From Thalassobius sp002708925 (GTDB taxonomy: Bacteria > Pseudomonadota > Alphaproteobacteria > Rhodobacterales > Rhodobacteraceae), in the NCBI RefSeq assembly GCF_049803795.1, contig NZ_JBNAGJ010000007.1, positions 95,244 through 159,243 on the forward strand: a DNA stretch of 64,000 bases, read 5' to 3'. Below are positions 16,999-25,165 of this stretch, piece after piece. Numbering within the stretch: position 1 is the stretch's first letter; each line of letters starts with the position of its first letter. The translations under genes were made by a program, and so were the position numbers. A model generated the notes under the pieces. That model saw only the letters and a program-made list of their open reading frames with translations, did not search any database and was not told where the DNA came from.

Positions 16999-17706
16999 AT
17001 GACCACCGCCGAAATCCCCCAAATTCTGATTGTCGAGGACGACGCCGTGGCCGCACAGGCCATGGCACAGGCCGCGCGCGATGTAGGGGCAGAGCCGACG
17101 CTCTGTACCACTTATGATGCGGGGCTTCGGGCGGCCTCGGATCGGGCATTTGCCGTGATCGTGTTTGACCGGATGCTGCCCGGAGGTGACGGCGTGGATG
17201 CCATCGCCAAGGTGCGGGCGGCGGGCTCGACCGCGCTGGTGCTGGTGATCTCGGCGCTGGGGCGCGCGCAGAATAAGATCGAGGGGCTGGAAAAAGGTGC
17301 CGACGATTACCTGGCCAAGCCCTTTGACCCCGATGAGCTACGCGCCCGCCTGCGCGCCCTGTTGCGGCGCAAGACCATGGTGGCGCTGGATAACGATGTG
17401 ATCGCTTTCGGAGATCTGGAAATCCGCATGAAGGCGCGCACCGTCCATATCGGCACCACGCATGTCGCGATTTCCCCTAAAGAGTTCAAACTGCTTAGCT
17501 ATTTTGCCTCGAACGCGGGGGATGTGGTGACGCGGATGCAGCTGCTAGAGAACGTCTGGAACCTGCATTTCGATCCGCAGACCAATGTGGTGGATGTCCA
17601 TGTGGGCCGCCTGCGCCGCAAGCTGGAGGGCGCTGCCGGGCGTCCCATCATCCACACCGCCCGCGGCGAGGGATACGTGTTCGACCCGGTGAAAGAACCG
17701 CAATGA
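16999..17706 (+). CDS. OmpR-family response regulator
   Basis: This 235-residue regulator has a receiver domain with the acidic pair VEDD near residues 13-16, phospho-acceptor Asp57 (IVFDRMLPGGDG) and the conserved lysine in DDYLAKPF. It ends with a winged-helix DNA-binding domain (SPKEFKLLSYF, then NVVDVHVGRLRRKLE). The ATG at 16999 has an AAGGAG site six bases upstream; a GTG at 16981 is less likely. It overlaps the kinase gene by four bases. It is embedded in the protease locus 21 bases after the HtrA-like gene, so these neighbours are its most likely targets. Confidence 0.94.
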   Translation: MTTAEIPQILIVEDDAVAAQAMAQAARDVGAEPTLCTTYDAGLRAASDRAFAVIVFDRMLPGGDGVDAIAKVRAAGSTALVLVISALGRAQNKIEGLEKGADDYLAKPFDPDELRARLRALLRRKTMVALDNDVIAFGDLEIRMKARTVHIGTTHVAISPKEFKLLSYFASNAGDVVTRMQLLENVWNLHFDPQTNVVDVHVGRLRRKLEGAAGRPIIHTARGEGYVFDPVKEPQ

Positions 17707-19052
17707 GGCGGGCGCGCTCGGCCAGTTTGCGGGTGACGCTTTTGGTGGCCTCGGGGATTATCCTGATGTCCGTGGCCGCGATGAGCGTGCAATACCGGGT
17801 GACTGCGGCCTCGCTTGAGGCGCGCCAGAGCGAAATGCTGCGCGCCGATCTTGAGGCCTTCGCGGCCCTGTACCAGCAGCGTCGGATCGTTGCCTTGCGC
17901 CAGGCGGTTGAATTCCGCGTGGACACGGCTCCGGCGCAGCAGGTGATTTACCTGTTGATGGACCGAGACCGGAAACTGGCCGGAAACCTGGCGCAATGGC
18001 CTGCGGGCCTGGCGGTGAACGGCGCTGATTTCGCCCCCGATGGCGCGCAGGAATTCACGTATGCGGGGGTGCCCTATCTGGGTGTGGCGCGTGAATTGCC
18101 CGGCGGTTTCCCGTTCCTGGTGGCGCATTCCAGGGCCGAGACTCTGGCCACTCTGGCCGATTTGCGGCGGCTGATCGGCTGGGTTGCGCTGGGTCTGCTG
18201 GGGGTGTCCTTGCTGGCCGGATGGGGGGTGAGCCGCGCTGTTCTGGGCCGGATCGGGCGGCTGAACAGGCTGGCCGATCAGGTGGCCGAAGGCGATCTGT
18301 CCGCTCGCTTGCCCAGGCCAGCCACGCAGGATGAATTCGCCACCTTGCAGGATCATATCCACAATATGCTGGACCGGATCGAGGCCCTGAACCGTGCGAC
18401 GCACCGGCTGTCGGATGCCATCGCCCATGAGCTGCGCACCCCGCTGAACCGGATACAGCAGCGTCTGGCGGATCTGCCCGTGGATACAGCGCAAGCCAAT
18501 GAAATCAGGGGGGAAATTCGCTCGGCTATTCGGGTTTTCGATGCGCTTTTGGATATTTCAGCCGCCGAGGCCGCGCAGGGGCAACGCCCCGGTCTGGTGC
18601 CTGTGAACCTGTCGGAACTGGCCGAGCAGGTCTTTGATCTCTACGCCCCTCTGGCCGAGGACCACGGGCTGGAATGCCATCTGCAAATCACCCCCGATCT
18701 GTGGGTTCTGGGCGAGCGCAGCCTGCTGGCGCAGCTGCTGACGAACCTGCTGGAAAACGCCATTAAATACTGTCATCGGGGCGATGCGATCACCCTGTCC
18801 CTGGCCGAGCAGAACGGGCGTCATCTGCTTCAGCTGTCCGATACCGGCCCCGGCATCCCCGAAGAATTGCGCGCGCAGATGTTCGAGCGTTTCTCGCGTG
18901 CGGAACGGGACCGGCAGACAGCCGGGCACGGGCTGGGCCTGGCGCTGGTGCAGGCCATCGCGGCGCGGCATGGGGCGAAACTGTTGCTTCCCCCTACGTC
19001 AAAAGGCTTTGCGATTGTGATCAGCTGCCCTAAACTCGACCCTACGGCCTGA
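17703..19052 (+). CDS. membrane sensor histidine kinase
   Basis: This 449-residue kinase has two membrane spans (about 9-30 and 157-177) enclosing a periplasmic domain of roughly 125 residues. A HAMP segment follows, then a dimerisation helix with phospho-acceptor His242 (DAIAHELRTPLNRI). The ATPase domain has N (LLENAIKYC), G1 (DTGPGIP) and G2 (GHGLGLALV) boxes. It phosphorylates the adjacent response regulator. The sensor region has no recognised domain. Because all other products of the locus are exported, it probably monitors an envelope condition. Confidence 0.94.
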   Translation: MRRARSASLRVTLLVASGIILMSVAAMSVQYRVTAASLEARQSEMLRADLEAFAALYQQRRIVALRQAVEFRVDTAPAQQVIYLLMDRDRKLAGNLAQWPAGLAVNGADFAPDGAQEFTYAGVPYLGVARELPGGFPFLVAHSRAETLATLADLRRLIGWVALGLLGVSLLAGWGVSRAVLGRIGRLNRLADQVAEGDLSARLPRPATQDEFATLQDHIHNMLDRIEALNRATHRLSDAIAHELRTPLNRIQQRLADLPVDTAQANEIRGEIRSAIRVFDALLDISAAEAAQGQRPGLVPVNLSELAEQVFDLYAPLAEDHGLECHLQITPDLWVLGERSLLAQLLTNLLENAIKYCHRGDAITLSLAEQNGRHLLQLSDTGPGIPEELRAQMFERFSRAERDRQTAGHGLGLALVQAIAARHGAKLLLPPTSKGFAIVISCPKLDPTA

Positions 19053-19080
19053 CATTATCGGGCCGCGCCGGGGGAGACGT

Positions 19081-20538
19081 ATGAAACCAATTCAAGTGTT
19101 GTGCGCAGCGGTTCTTCTGGCCGGATGCGCAGCGGTGAACAAGCCACTGAACCAACCGTTGGAAAGCGGGCAGAACGCCCCCCTTGCGGAAACCACGCTG
19201 AAAACCCCGCAGGATGGCGAGGTCTATGTCGGGCTGGCCTTTTCCGGTGGGGGGATGCGGGCCTCGGCCTTTGCCTATGGTGTACTTGAGGAGCTGCGCG
19301 CCCAGTCCGCCAGCCCTGAAAACCCCGAGGGCATCCTGTCTGACGTGCGGCTGGTCACGGGGGTGTCCGGCGGGTCCGTCACGGCGGCGCATTTCGGGCT
19401 GAACGGGGCCAGGGCTCTGGAGGGGTATCGCGACAATTACCTGATCACCAATGCCGAACGCTATATGGCCAACACGCCGATAAACCCGCTGACGGTGGTG
19501 CGCGGCCTGTCCGGCGGGGCCAACGGGCGCAAGACTTTTGGCCGCTATCTGGATGAGAAACTGTTCCACGGTGCCACCTTTGGCGATCTGCGCGCGCGCA
19601 GCCAGATCACCACCTGGATCAATGCCACGGATATGGCGAACCAGACGCCGTTTCTGTTTAGCCCCGAGACGTTTGACGCGCTGTGCTCGGATCTGTCCAG
19701 TTTCCCGATTTCGGATGCTGTGGCGGCCTCGGCGGCGTTTCCTCTGGTGTTCTCGCCGATCACGCTGGAGGCGCATCAGGATACCTGCACCTATCAAGAG
19801 CCCGACTGGCTGACCGCCGCGCGCCACAACCCCGAGGCCAGCTCGGCCATGCGGGCCCATGCTGCGGCGCTGGAAAGCTATGGAAACCCCGATAAGGTGA
19901 AATATGTTAAACTGTTAGACGGCGGGATTACGGATAATTTCGGCACCACCGGGCTGGCGATCGAACGGGCGCGGGCGCGCAATGGCTATGCGCCGCTGAC
20001 CGCGCAGCAGGCGGTGCGGTTGAAGCGGTTCTTGTTCCTGGTGGCGGATGCGGGGACCGAGAAAACCTATCGCTGGTCGCAGAAACTGCGCGGGCCGGGC
20101 GGGCCTAATCTGGCGATGGGGATTGCCGGGGCCTCGATGGGGGCGGCCTCGCGGACGGGCTATGATGCGATGCGGTTGCAGATCGAAAAATGGGAATCCG
20201 ATCTGGTCGCATTCCGTTGCAGCCTGCCCGCCGCGCAAGTGCGCAAACACCGCGGCACGCTGCGCGGATGGAACTGCCGGGACGTGAAGTTTTTCGTCGG
20301 GCTGATCAGTTTCGACGCGCTGGACGAAGCGCAACAAACCGCGCTGAATGAGATCCCGACCCGGCTGAAACTGAAGACGGAACAGGTGGATATGACCATT
20401 CAGGCCGGCCGCATGGCCACCCGCCTGAACCCTGATCTGAACGGATTTCTGCGGGCGCAGCCGGGGGGCAATCCGCTGGCGGCGATACGGGCGGGCGGCG
20501 GGGGCGCCCTGAGGCGGATAGCGCCCATCAAGAACTGA
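19081..20538 (+). CDS. patatin-like phospholipase, predicted lipoprotein
   Basis: This 485-residue protein begins with a lipoprotein signal whose lipobox is LLAGC, with acylated Cys16 and Ala at +2, which predicts outer-membrane retention. The patatin fold shows the glycine-rich FSGGGMRASAFAYG, nucleophile Ser96 in TGVSGGS and the catalytic Asp280 in LLDGGITDNFG. Such enzymes hydrolyse acyl chains from phospholipids. It follows the kinase gene by 28 bases and precedes caspase-like protein B, so it appears co-regulated with the proteases. A lipid-degrading effector or an envelope-remodelling enzyme are both possible. Confidence 0.9.
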   Translation: MKPIQVLCAAVLLAGCAAVNKPLNQPLESGQNAPLAETTLKTPQDGEVYVGLAFSGGGMRASAFAYGVLEELRAQSASPENPEGILSDVRLVTGVSGGSVTAAHFGLNGARALEGYRDNYLITNAERYMANTPINPLTVVRGLSGGANGRKTFGRYLDEKLFHGATFGDLRARSQITTWINATDMANQTPFLFSPETFDALCSDLSSFPISDAVAASAAFPLVFSPITLEAHQDTCTYQEPDWLTAARHNPEASSAMRAHAAALESYGNPDKVKYVKLLDGGITDNFGTTGLAIERARARNGYAPLTAQQAVRLKRFLFLVADAGTEKTYRWSQKLRGPGGPNLAMGIAGASMGAASRTGYDAMRLQIEKWESDLVAFRCSLPAAQVRKHRGTLRGWNCRDVKFFVGLISFDALDEAQQTALNEIPTRLKLKTEQVDMTIQAGRMATRLNPDLNGFLRAQPGGNPLAAIRAGGGGALRRIAPIKN

Positions 20539-20603
20539 TGACAAATCCGGTCACCCCGCGCTGAATGCTTGATCGAACAAAGGACACCTGTAAACAATTG
20601 CGC

Positions 20604-22667
20604 ATGAAACATAGGTTTACCCTTGCTGTTGCCGTGCTGCTGGGCACCCTTGCTGCCCCCCTGCGGGCCGAGACCCTTGCTCTGGTGGTTGGGGTGTCGG
20701 ATTATTTCCATCTGGATGCGGATTTGCGCGGGCCGGCCAATGATACGGCTTTGGTGACGCAGATGCTGATTGCGCGCGGCGTGGACCCGCAGCGCATTCG
20801 TCTGCTGGCCTCGGAAGGGGCGGGGCACGCGCCGGGTGTGCCGATCCTGCAGGCCCCCACGCGCGCCGCCATCCTGTCCGAGCTGACCCGGCTCAGCCAG
20901 AAGGCGCAGGCCGGGGATACGGTGTTTTTCTATTTCTCGGGCCATGGCTCGCAGGCGCCCGATCAGAACGGGGACGAGGCCGGCGGTTATGATGAGATCC
21001 TGCTGCCTGCCGATGCAACCGGCTGGAAAGGCGCGATCGGAGCCGTGGAAAACGCGATTGTCGATGATGAAATGGCCACGCATTTTCAGGCCATTCTGGA
21101 CACCGGAGCGCATTTGGTGGCGGTTCTGGATGCCTGCCATTCAGCCACCGGATTTCGTGCCCTGGGGCAGCAATCCGCGGTGGCGCGCTATGTGGATCCG
21201 GTGATGCTGGGCATCCCGCAGGCGGGGCCTTTTGAAGAACCGGACGGCGCGGGGCGGGCCTTGCAGGGGGATTTTGCGTTTCTCTATTCCTCGCAATCCA
21301 ATCAGCGCTCGTTTGAATACCCGTTGGGCGATGCGGATGATCCGGCCAATTGGTACGGCGATTTCACCCGCGCGCTGATGGGGGTGCTGACGGCGGAAGC
21401 TGCGCTAAGCTGGCAGCAGGCCTTGCAGGCGGCGACGGATGGCATGTCTCGGAATGGGCCCGCCGCGCAATCCCCGGACGCAGAGGGCACCCTGCTGGCC
21501 GCAGGTGTTTTCGGACAGGCCACCCCCAAAAAGCGCTATGCCTTTGACGGGGATCAGTTGCAGGCCGGGTTATTGCACGGATTGGCCGAGGGGGCCGTTG
21601 TGCAGATCTTTGCCAGCCTGACGGATCAGACGGCTCTGGCCCGCGCGCGGTTGACCGGGCTACAGGCCAATAGCGCGACGTTGCTGTCCGATGATCCGCT
21701 GCCTTCGGCCGGGTATGCCATGGTTACGCAGCCCGGATTGCCTCAGCCCGTGCGTCTGGGTGTGCCGATCCGCGCGGATGCCATGGACGGGCAGGATTAT
21801 GGGGCGCTGACGGCGATGCTGGACGGGTTGGCGCAAGCCGACGCGCTGGAGGGGGTGCGCCTGAATGCCCCCGCGTTCGATATGCAGCCCTATCTGGTGG
21901 ACGGGACGCTGGCTTTGGCCGGGCGCGACGGGATTTTGGACCCGCACGGGCCGGGCTCTAGCCCGCGTCTGGATCTGAACGGCGCCGAATACCCGCAATT
22001 GCAATTGCACCTGGCCGATTTTCTGGAACGTGTGGCCCGCACGGGCCGTTTGCGTATTGCGCTGTCGATGGCTGAACAGGGCAGTTCGGGCGGGTTCAGC
22101 CTGTTCAGCACCGGCATCGGCCAAAGCCTGCGCCATGTCGCCGGGCAGATCGGCAAGGATGGCGATTGCGCGGATCCGGACGCCGCCCAAACCCCGGTTT
22201 CGGCGCCGGTTTCGGTGCAGCACTGCGATCAGCTGTGGCTGAGCCTGCGCAATACCGATCTTGAGGCGCAGGACGTCACTGTGCTCTATGTGGATCGCGA
22301 ACTGGGCGTCACGGCGATCTGGCCCGAACCGGGAATTTCGAACCGCATTGCCTTTGGCGAGGAACAGGAAATCGGTCTGCTGATCCAGAATCCGGCCGGG
22401 GCCGATGGGCGGGGGCGGGCCGGTATAGAAGAACTGATCGTGATTTCCACTCCTGCCCGCGATGGGGCCCCCCGAACCGAGCTGACAGCCCTGGCCGACC
22501 CGATTCAGACCCGCGATCTGCCCGCGACGGGCGGCGCATTACAGGCCTATCTGGGGGCGGCGCTGGCCCCGGATGAAAGCGCGCGCGATCTTTCCCTGTC
22601 TGGCTCGGGTGGCCTGCCGAAACTGGATGTAAAACGCTACTCTGTGCATCTGAACGTGCCCGAATAG
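20604..22667 (+). CDS. exported caspase-like (peptidase C14) protein B
   Basis: From the ATG at 20604 the protein has 687 residues with a signal peptide (FTLAVAVLLGTLAAPLRA). An upstream ATG at 20565 would hide that signal. The p20-like domain has His114 (YFSGHGSQAP) and Cys178 (LDACHSAT). Protein A has DSCHSGT at the same place, so B carries substitutions beside the nucleophile. The C-terminal region contains a DUF4384-like stretch (VLYVDRELGVTAIWPEPG, then EELIVISTP) aligned with protein A. No good ribosome site is visible, so translation may depend on coupling within the operon. It lies between the patatin lipoprotein and the trypsin-like gene. Confidence 0.87.
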   Translation: MKHRFTLAVAVLLGTLAAPLRAETLALVVGVSDYFHLDADLRGPANDTALVTQMLIARGVDPQRIRLLASEGAGHAPGVPILQAPTRAAILSELTRLSQKAQAGDTVFFYFSGHGSQAPDQNGDEAGGYDEILLPADATGWKGAIGAVENAIVDDEMATHFQAILDTGAHLVAVLDACHSATGFRALGQQSAVARYVDPVMLGIPQAGPFEEPDGAGRALQGDFAFLYSSQSNQRSFEYPLGDADDPANWYGDFTRALMGVLTAEAALSWQQALQAATDGMSRNGPAAQSPDAEGTLLAAGVFGQATPKKRYAFDGDQLQAGLLHGLAEGAVVQIFASLTDQTALARARLTGLQANSATLLSDDPLPSAGYAMVTQPGLPQPVRLGVPIRADAMDGQDYGALTAMLDGLAQADALEGVRLNAPAFDMQPYLVDGTLALAGRDGILDPHGPGSSPRLDLNGAEYPQLQLHLADFLERVARTGRLRIALSMAEQGSSGGFSLFSTGIGQSLRHVAGQIGKDGDCADPDAAQTPVSAPVSVQHCDQLWLSLRNTDLEAQDVTVLYVDRELGVTAIWPEPGISNRIAFGEEQEIGLLIQNPAGADGRGRAGIEELIVISTPARDGAPRTELTALADPIQTRDLPATGGALQAYLGAALAPDESARDLSLSGSGGLPKLDVKRYSVHLNVPE

Positions 22668-22726
22668 CCTTAGAATGTGACTTAAGCGCACTGTATTTGA
22701 CGCAAAACTTAGTGAAAGGAACCGAT

Positions 22727-23815
22727 ATGAAAGCCTTTAAATTCAACAGTCTGAAATGGGCTGGCCCAAAGTGGGCCGGCCTGGTGATGGCGGCGGCGCT
22801 GATGACCGCGCCAGCCGTGACCGCGCAGGAAATCGAGATGCCGGCGGTGGATGCGGCCAATGCCTCGCCTTTTGATTTCGCCGCGTCGAACCGCAAGGCC
22901 GAACGCGCCGAGCAGATGGCCAAGGATGGCAGCGGATCCAAGGTGATCGGCGGCGAGCTGGCCGCGAACGGCGCCTGGCCCTGGCAGGTTGGCCTGATGA
23001 TCGCCGGTTACCCGCTGTCGCCCGATGCGCATTTCTGCGGTGGCTCGTTGATTCTGGATCGCTGGGTGCTGACGGCGGCCCACTGTATCCATCATCAGGA
23101 CAAGAACGGGAAATACTTCGATCTGCATCCCTCGCAGCTGACCGTGCTGACCGGCACCAACGTGATTGGCGATGGCCAGGGCGATAACGTCCCGGTCGAG
23201 AAAATCATCCGTTACCCCAATTATAACCCCAATGGCTGGGACGGGGATGTGGCCCTGATCAAACTGGCGCGTCGTCCGAACTCGAACTACCGCACGATCC
23301 AGGTGCCCGATCAGAACTTCGGCGATGTGCTGGATCAGGCCGGGGTGCCCACCGTGGTGACCGGCTGGGGGCTGGTGAACGGGGGCAAACACCCCAACCA
23401 GATGTATCAGGCCGAAATCCAGATGATGTCACGCGACACCTGCAACGAGGCCCTGATGAAGGCGCGCGCCCGCCCGGCCAGCAAGGCCTTTGTGCAGGCG
23501 GCCTCGATCTTTCGCCTGAACCAGAGCGACATGCAGAAAGCCTGGGAAGAGCTGGTCAAACGCGCGCCCCTGCCGCTGACCGAGAACATGATCTGCTCGG
23601 GCAGCTTTGAAGGCGGCAAGACCTCGTGTCAGGGTGACAGCGGCGGCCCGCTGGTGGTGCCGCTGGACGATGGCAGCTATATTCAGGCCGGGATCGTCAG
23701 CTGGGGCCTGTCCGCCGGTCCCAACAACACCTGCGCGGAAAACGCCCTGTTCTCGGCCTATACCAAGGTGTCCAAGTTCCTGCCCTGGCTGGAGCAGACC
23801 ATCAGCCAGAACTAA
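22727..23815 (+). CDS. exported trypsin-like (S1A) serine protease with propeptide
   Basis: This 362-residue preproenzyme has a signal peptide to about residue 33 and a propeptide of about 39 residues. An activation junction K72|VIGGELA is followed by a chymotrypsin-fold domain with His119 (LTAAHC), Asp174 (DGDVALIKL) and Ser305 (CQGDSGGP). The residue at the trypsin 189 position is Thr299 rather than Asp, so classical Arg/Lys specificity is not expected. An insert of roughly 35 residues (about 245-280) interrupts the usual loop before MICSG. A GAAAGGA site precedes the ATG; a TTG 30 bases upstream is rejected. It is downstream of caspase-like protein B, which could be its activator. Confidence 0.92.
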   Translation: MKAFKFNSLKWAGPKWAGLVMAAALMTAPAVTAQEIEMPAVDAANASPFDFAASNRKAERAEQMAKDGSGSKVIGGELAANGAWPWQVGLMIAGYPLSPDAHFCGGSLILDRWVLTAAHCIHHQDKNGKYFDLHPSQLTVLTGTNVIGDGQGDNVPVEKIIRYPNYNPNGWDGDVALIKLARRPNSNYRTIQVPDQNFGDVLDQAGVPTVVTGWGLVNGGKHPNQMYQAEIQMMSRDTCNEALMKARARPASKAFVQAASIFRLNQSDMQKAWEELVKRAPLPLTENMICSGSFEGGKTSCQGDSGGPLVVPLDDGSYIQAGIVSWGLSAGPNNTCAENALFSAYTKVSKFLPWLEQTISQN

Positions 23816-23834
23816 GCGACTCTGAAAAATCAGC

Positions 23835-23856
23835 CCCCCGCCAGCTTTGGCGGGGG
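23835..23856 (+). terminator. GC-rich hairpin after the trypsin-like gene
   Basis: CCCCCGCCA (23835-23843) and TGGCGGGGG (23848-23856) form a 9-bp stem with a 4-base loop. No U tract follows (TCTCTATG). The 3' arm holds the only G-rich stretch in front of the next ATG at 23862, so the hairpin may attenuate transcription or hide the ribosome site. Confidence 0.5.
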
Positions 23857-23861
23857 TCTCT

Positions 23862-24305
23862 ATGTGGATCGAGAGATATTCCCAGATGTTGAAACTATTC
23901 CTGTCCGTCGAGCGGCTGGCGGTTGCGGCGGCCTCGGTTTTCGCATTTTTCCCACTTTGGCAGTATCTGGACGAGACCGATGACCGGCAACTGGACCGCG
24001 ATGCGACGTTGATCCTGGCGCACGCATCCTGTGAAACCGCCGGGGTGCTTACCCTGATCGAAAGGCTAGAGGACGCGGCCGAGAGTGTCGAACGTGACAG
24101 GACCCGCAATCTGGAAATCGACCGTCAGTCCCCGGAATTCGTTGCCCAGATCGAAGCCTTTTTACAAAGCGCGCGGCGTAAGGAACTGCCCGAGAACATA
24201 ACCCCGAGTCTCATTGGCTCTGGCAATGTCAGGCGTATGCTGGAGGTCGAACAGCTGATGGTGCGGTGCGCCAAGGTGGTTCAGCAAAATGTAACCCAGG
24301 GATAA
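23862..24305 (+). CDS. small protein with one membrane segment, function unknown
   Basis: I recognise no family. The product has 147 residues: a short amphipathic start, one hydrophobic segment (about 12-35, LSVERLAVAAASVFAFFPLW), then a charged, mostly helical remainder with many acidic and arginine residues and two cysteines. It could be an inner-membrane anchor with a cytoplasmic or periplasmic helical domain. A second ATG at 23886 (MLKLFLS) is a reasonable alternative start. It ends six bases from the convergent paralogue B gene and forms the last plus-strand gene of the protease locus. Confidence 0.6.
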   Translation: MWIERYSQMLKLFLSVERLAVAAASVFAFFPLWQYLDETDDRQLDRDATLILAHASCETAGVLTLIERLEDAAESVERDRTRNLEIDRQSPEFVAQIEAFLQSARRKELPENITPSLIGSGNVRRMLEVEQLMVRCAKVVQQNVTQG

Positions 24306-24311
24306 CCCCGT

Positions 24312-24959
24312 TCAGTTCGTCAGCACGTAATAGCTGTTCCGCTTGGAGCTGACATTTTCGACCTCGGCAAAGAACACGCCGTTCTGTGTGGGTGTCCAGG
24401 CGCAATACAGCTTGTCCGAAGCCCCCTGTTCCCGGCAGATCGTGTTGCCTTTTTCATCAAGCACCTTGAGATCCAGATTAGACCCGTCATTGCCCAGAAT
24501 GGCCAGCTCGGCCAGGATACCGCCTTCGAATTCGAGGCGCACCATGTCTATATAGCCGGCCTGCAAACGGTTCAGCGTCCGGCTGGCCCCGCCAATGCGC
24601 CCGCGGCTGCCCTCGACCGAGGCATCCTCGATCCGCGCTTGCAGGGCGTCGTCCCCCTCGGCCAGATCATAGGCGATCTGATACATCTGCGCGGCCGTCA
24701 CCACAGTGGGATCGGCCGGGGCGCTGTCATCCGTACCGGGCGCGGCGCCGGGGCGGGTCTGGGTGGGGCGCTGGACGTCTTCGATGAATACCGAGCCGGT
24801 GATCTTGGCCGCGCTCAGCACCATAACGGGGTCTTGCTGGGCCTGCCCGTAGGCGAACAGATCCTGACCCAGCGCCAGCGTTTTCAGCGGGCCGGAACCG
24901 GCCAGCGTAGCCGTAGGGATCAGCAGGGCGGCGGCCAGCGCCAGGGCGGAGATCTTCAT
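24312..24959 (-). CDS. secreted protein with PPC-like C-terminus, paralogue B
   Basis: This 215-residue protein has a signal peptide (MKISALALAAALLIPTATLA). It shares the full layout of the 219-residue protein at 14809-15468: DP.....AAK after the signal, a proline-rich linker, LAEGDDAL, a DLKVLDEKGNTIC strand pair, LYCAWTP and a YYVLTN end. The two copies bracket the protease locus, which supports a shared function with the two caspase-like proteins. An upstream in-frame start at 25058 would bury the signal, so the ATG at 24959 is preferred; AAAGAG lies eight bases upstream. Confidence 0.75.
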   Translation of the reverse strand: MKISALALAAALLIPTATLAGSGPLKTLALGQDLFAYGQAQQDPVMVLSAAKITGSVFIEDVQRPTQTRPGAAPGTDDSAPADPTVVTAAQMYQIAYDLAEGDDALQARIEDASVEGSRGRIGGASRTLNRLQAGYIDMVRLEFEGGILAELAILGNDGSNLDLKVLDEKGNTICREQGASDKLYCAWTPTQNGVFFAEVENVSSKRNSYYVLTN

Positions 24960-25042
24960 GATGGGCACTCTTTCAATGGTCGAAAACGCGTCGGTTTCCC
25001 CAAAGCTACACGCTTGGGGGCGCAATAGGAATTGTTCTTTGC

Positions 25043-25057
25043 TGACAAGGCCTGTCA
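25043..25057. promoter_or_regulatory. short inverted repeat upstream of paralogue B and the DadA-like gene
   Basis: TGACA (25043-25047) and TGTCA (25053-25057) flank five bases in the divergent gap. A separate hairpin, CACGGG/CCCGTG with CTTG/CAAG, lies at 25100-25121 in the leader of the plus-strand gene. Either could be regulatory; there is no sequence match to the repeat at 15545. Confidence 0.3.
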
Positions 25058-25165
25058 TTTCCGGGCGACCACGCTAAACATGCACAAAACCCGTATTTTC
25101 ACGGGGCTTGGCAAGCCCGTGCCGCATCTGCATCATGACCGTTCAGAGAAAAGGAAACACGACAC

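Noticed and set aside
12684..24959. Protease locus as a cytoplasmic abortive-infection system
   Set aside because: The enzymes carry signal peptides or a lipobox and there is no cytoplasmic sensor, nucleotide cyclase or STAND NTPase in the region.
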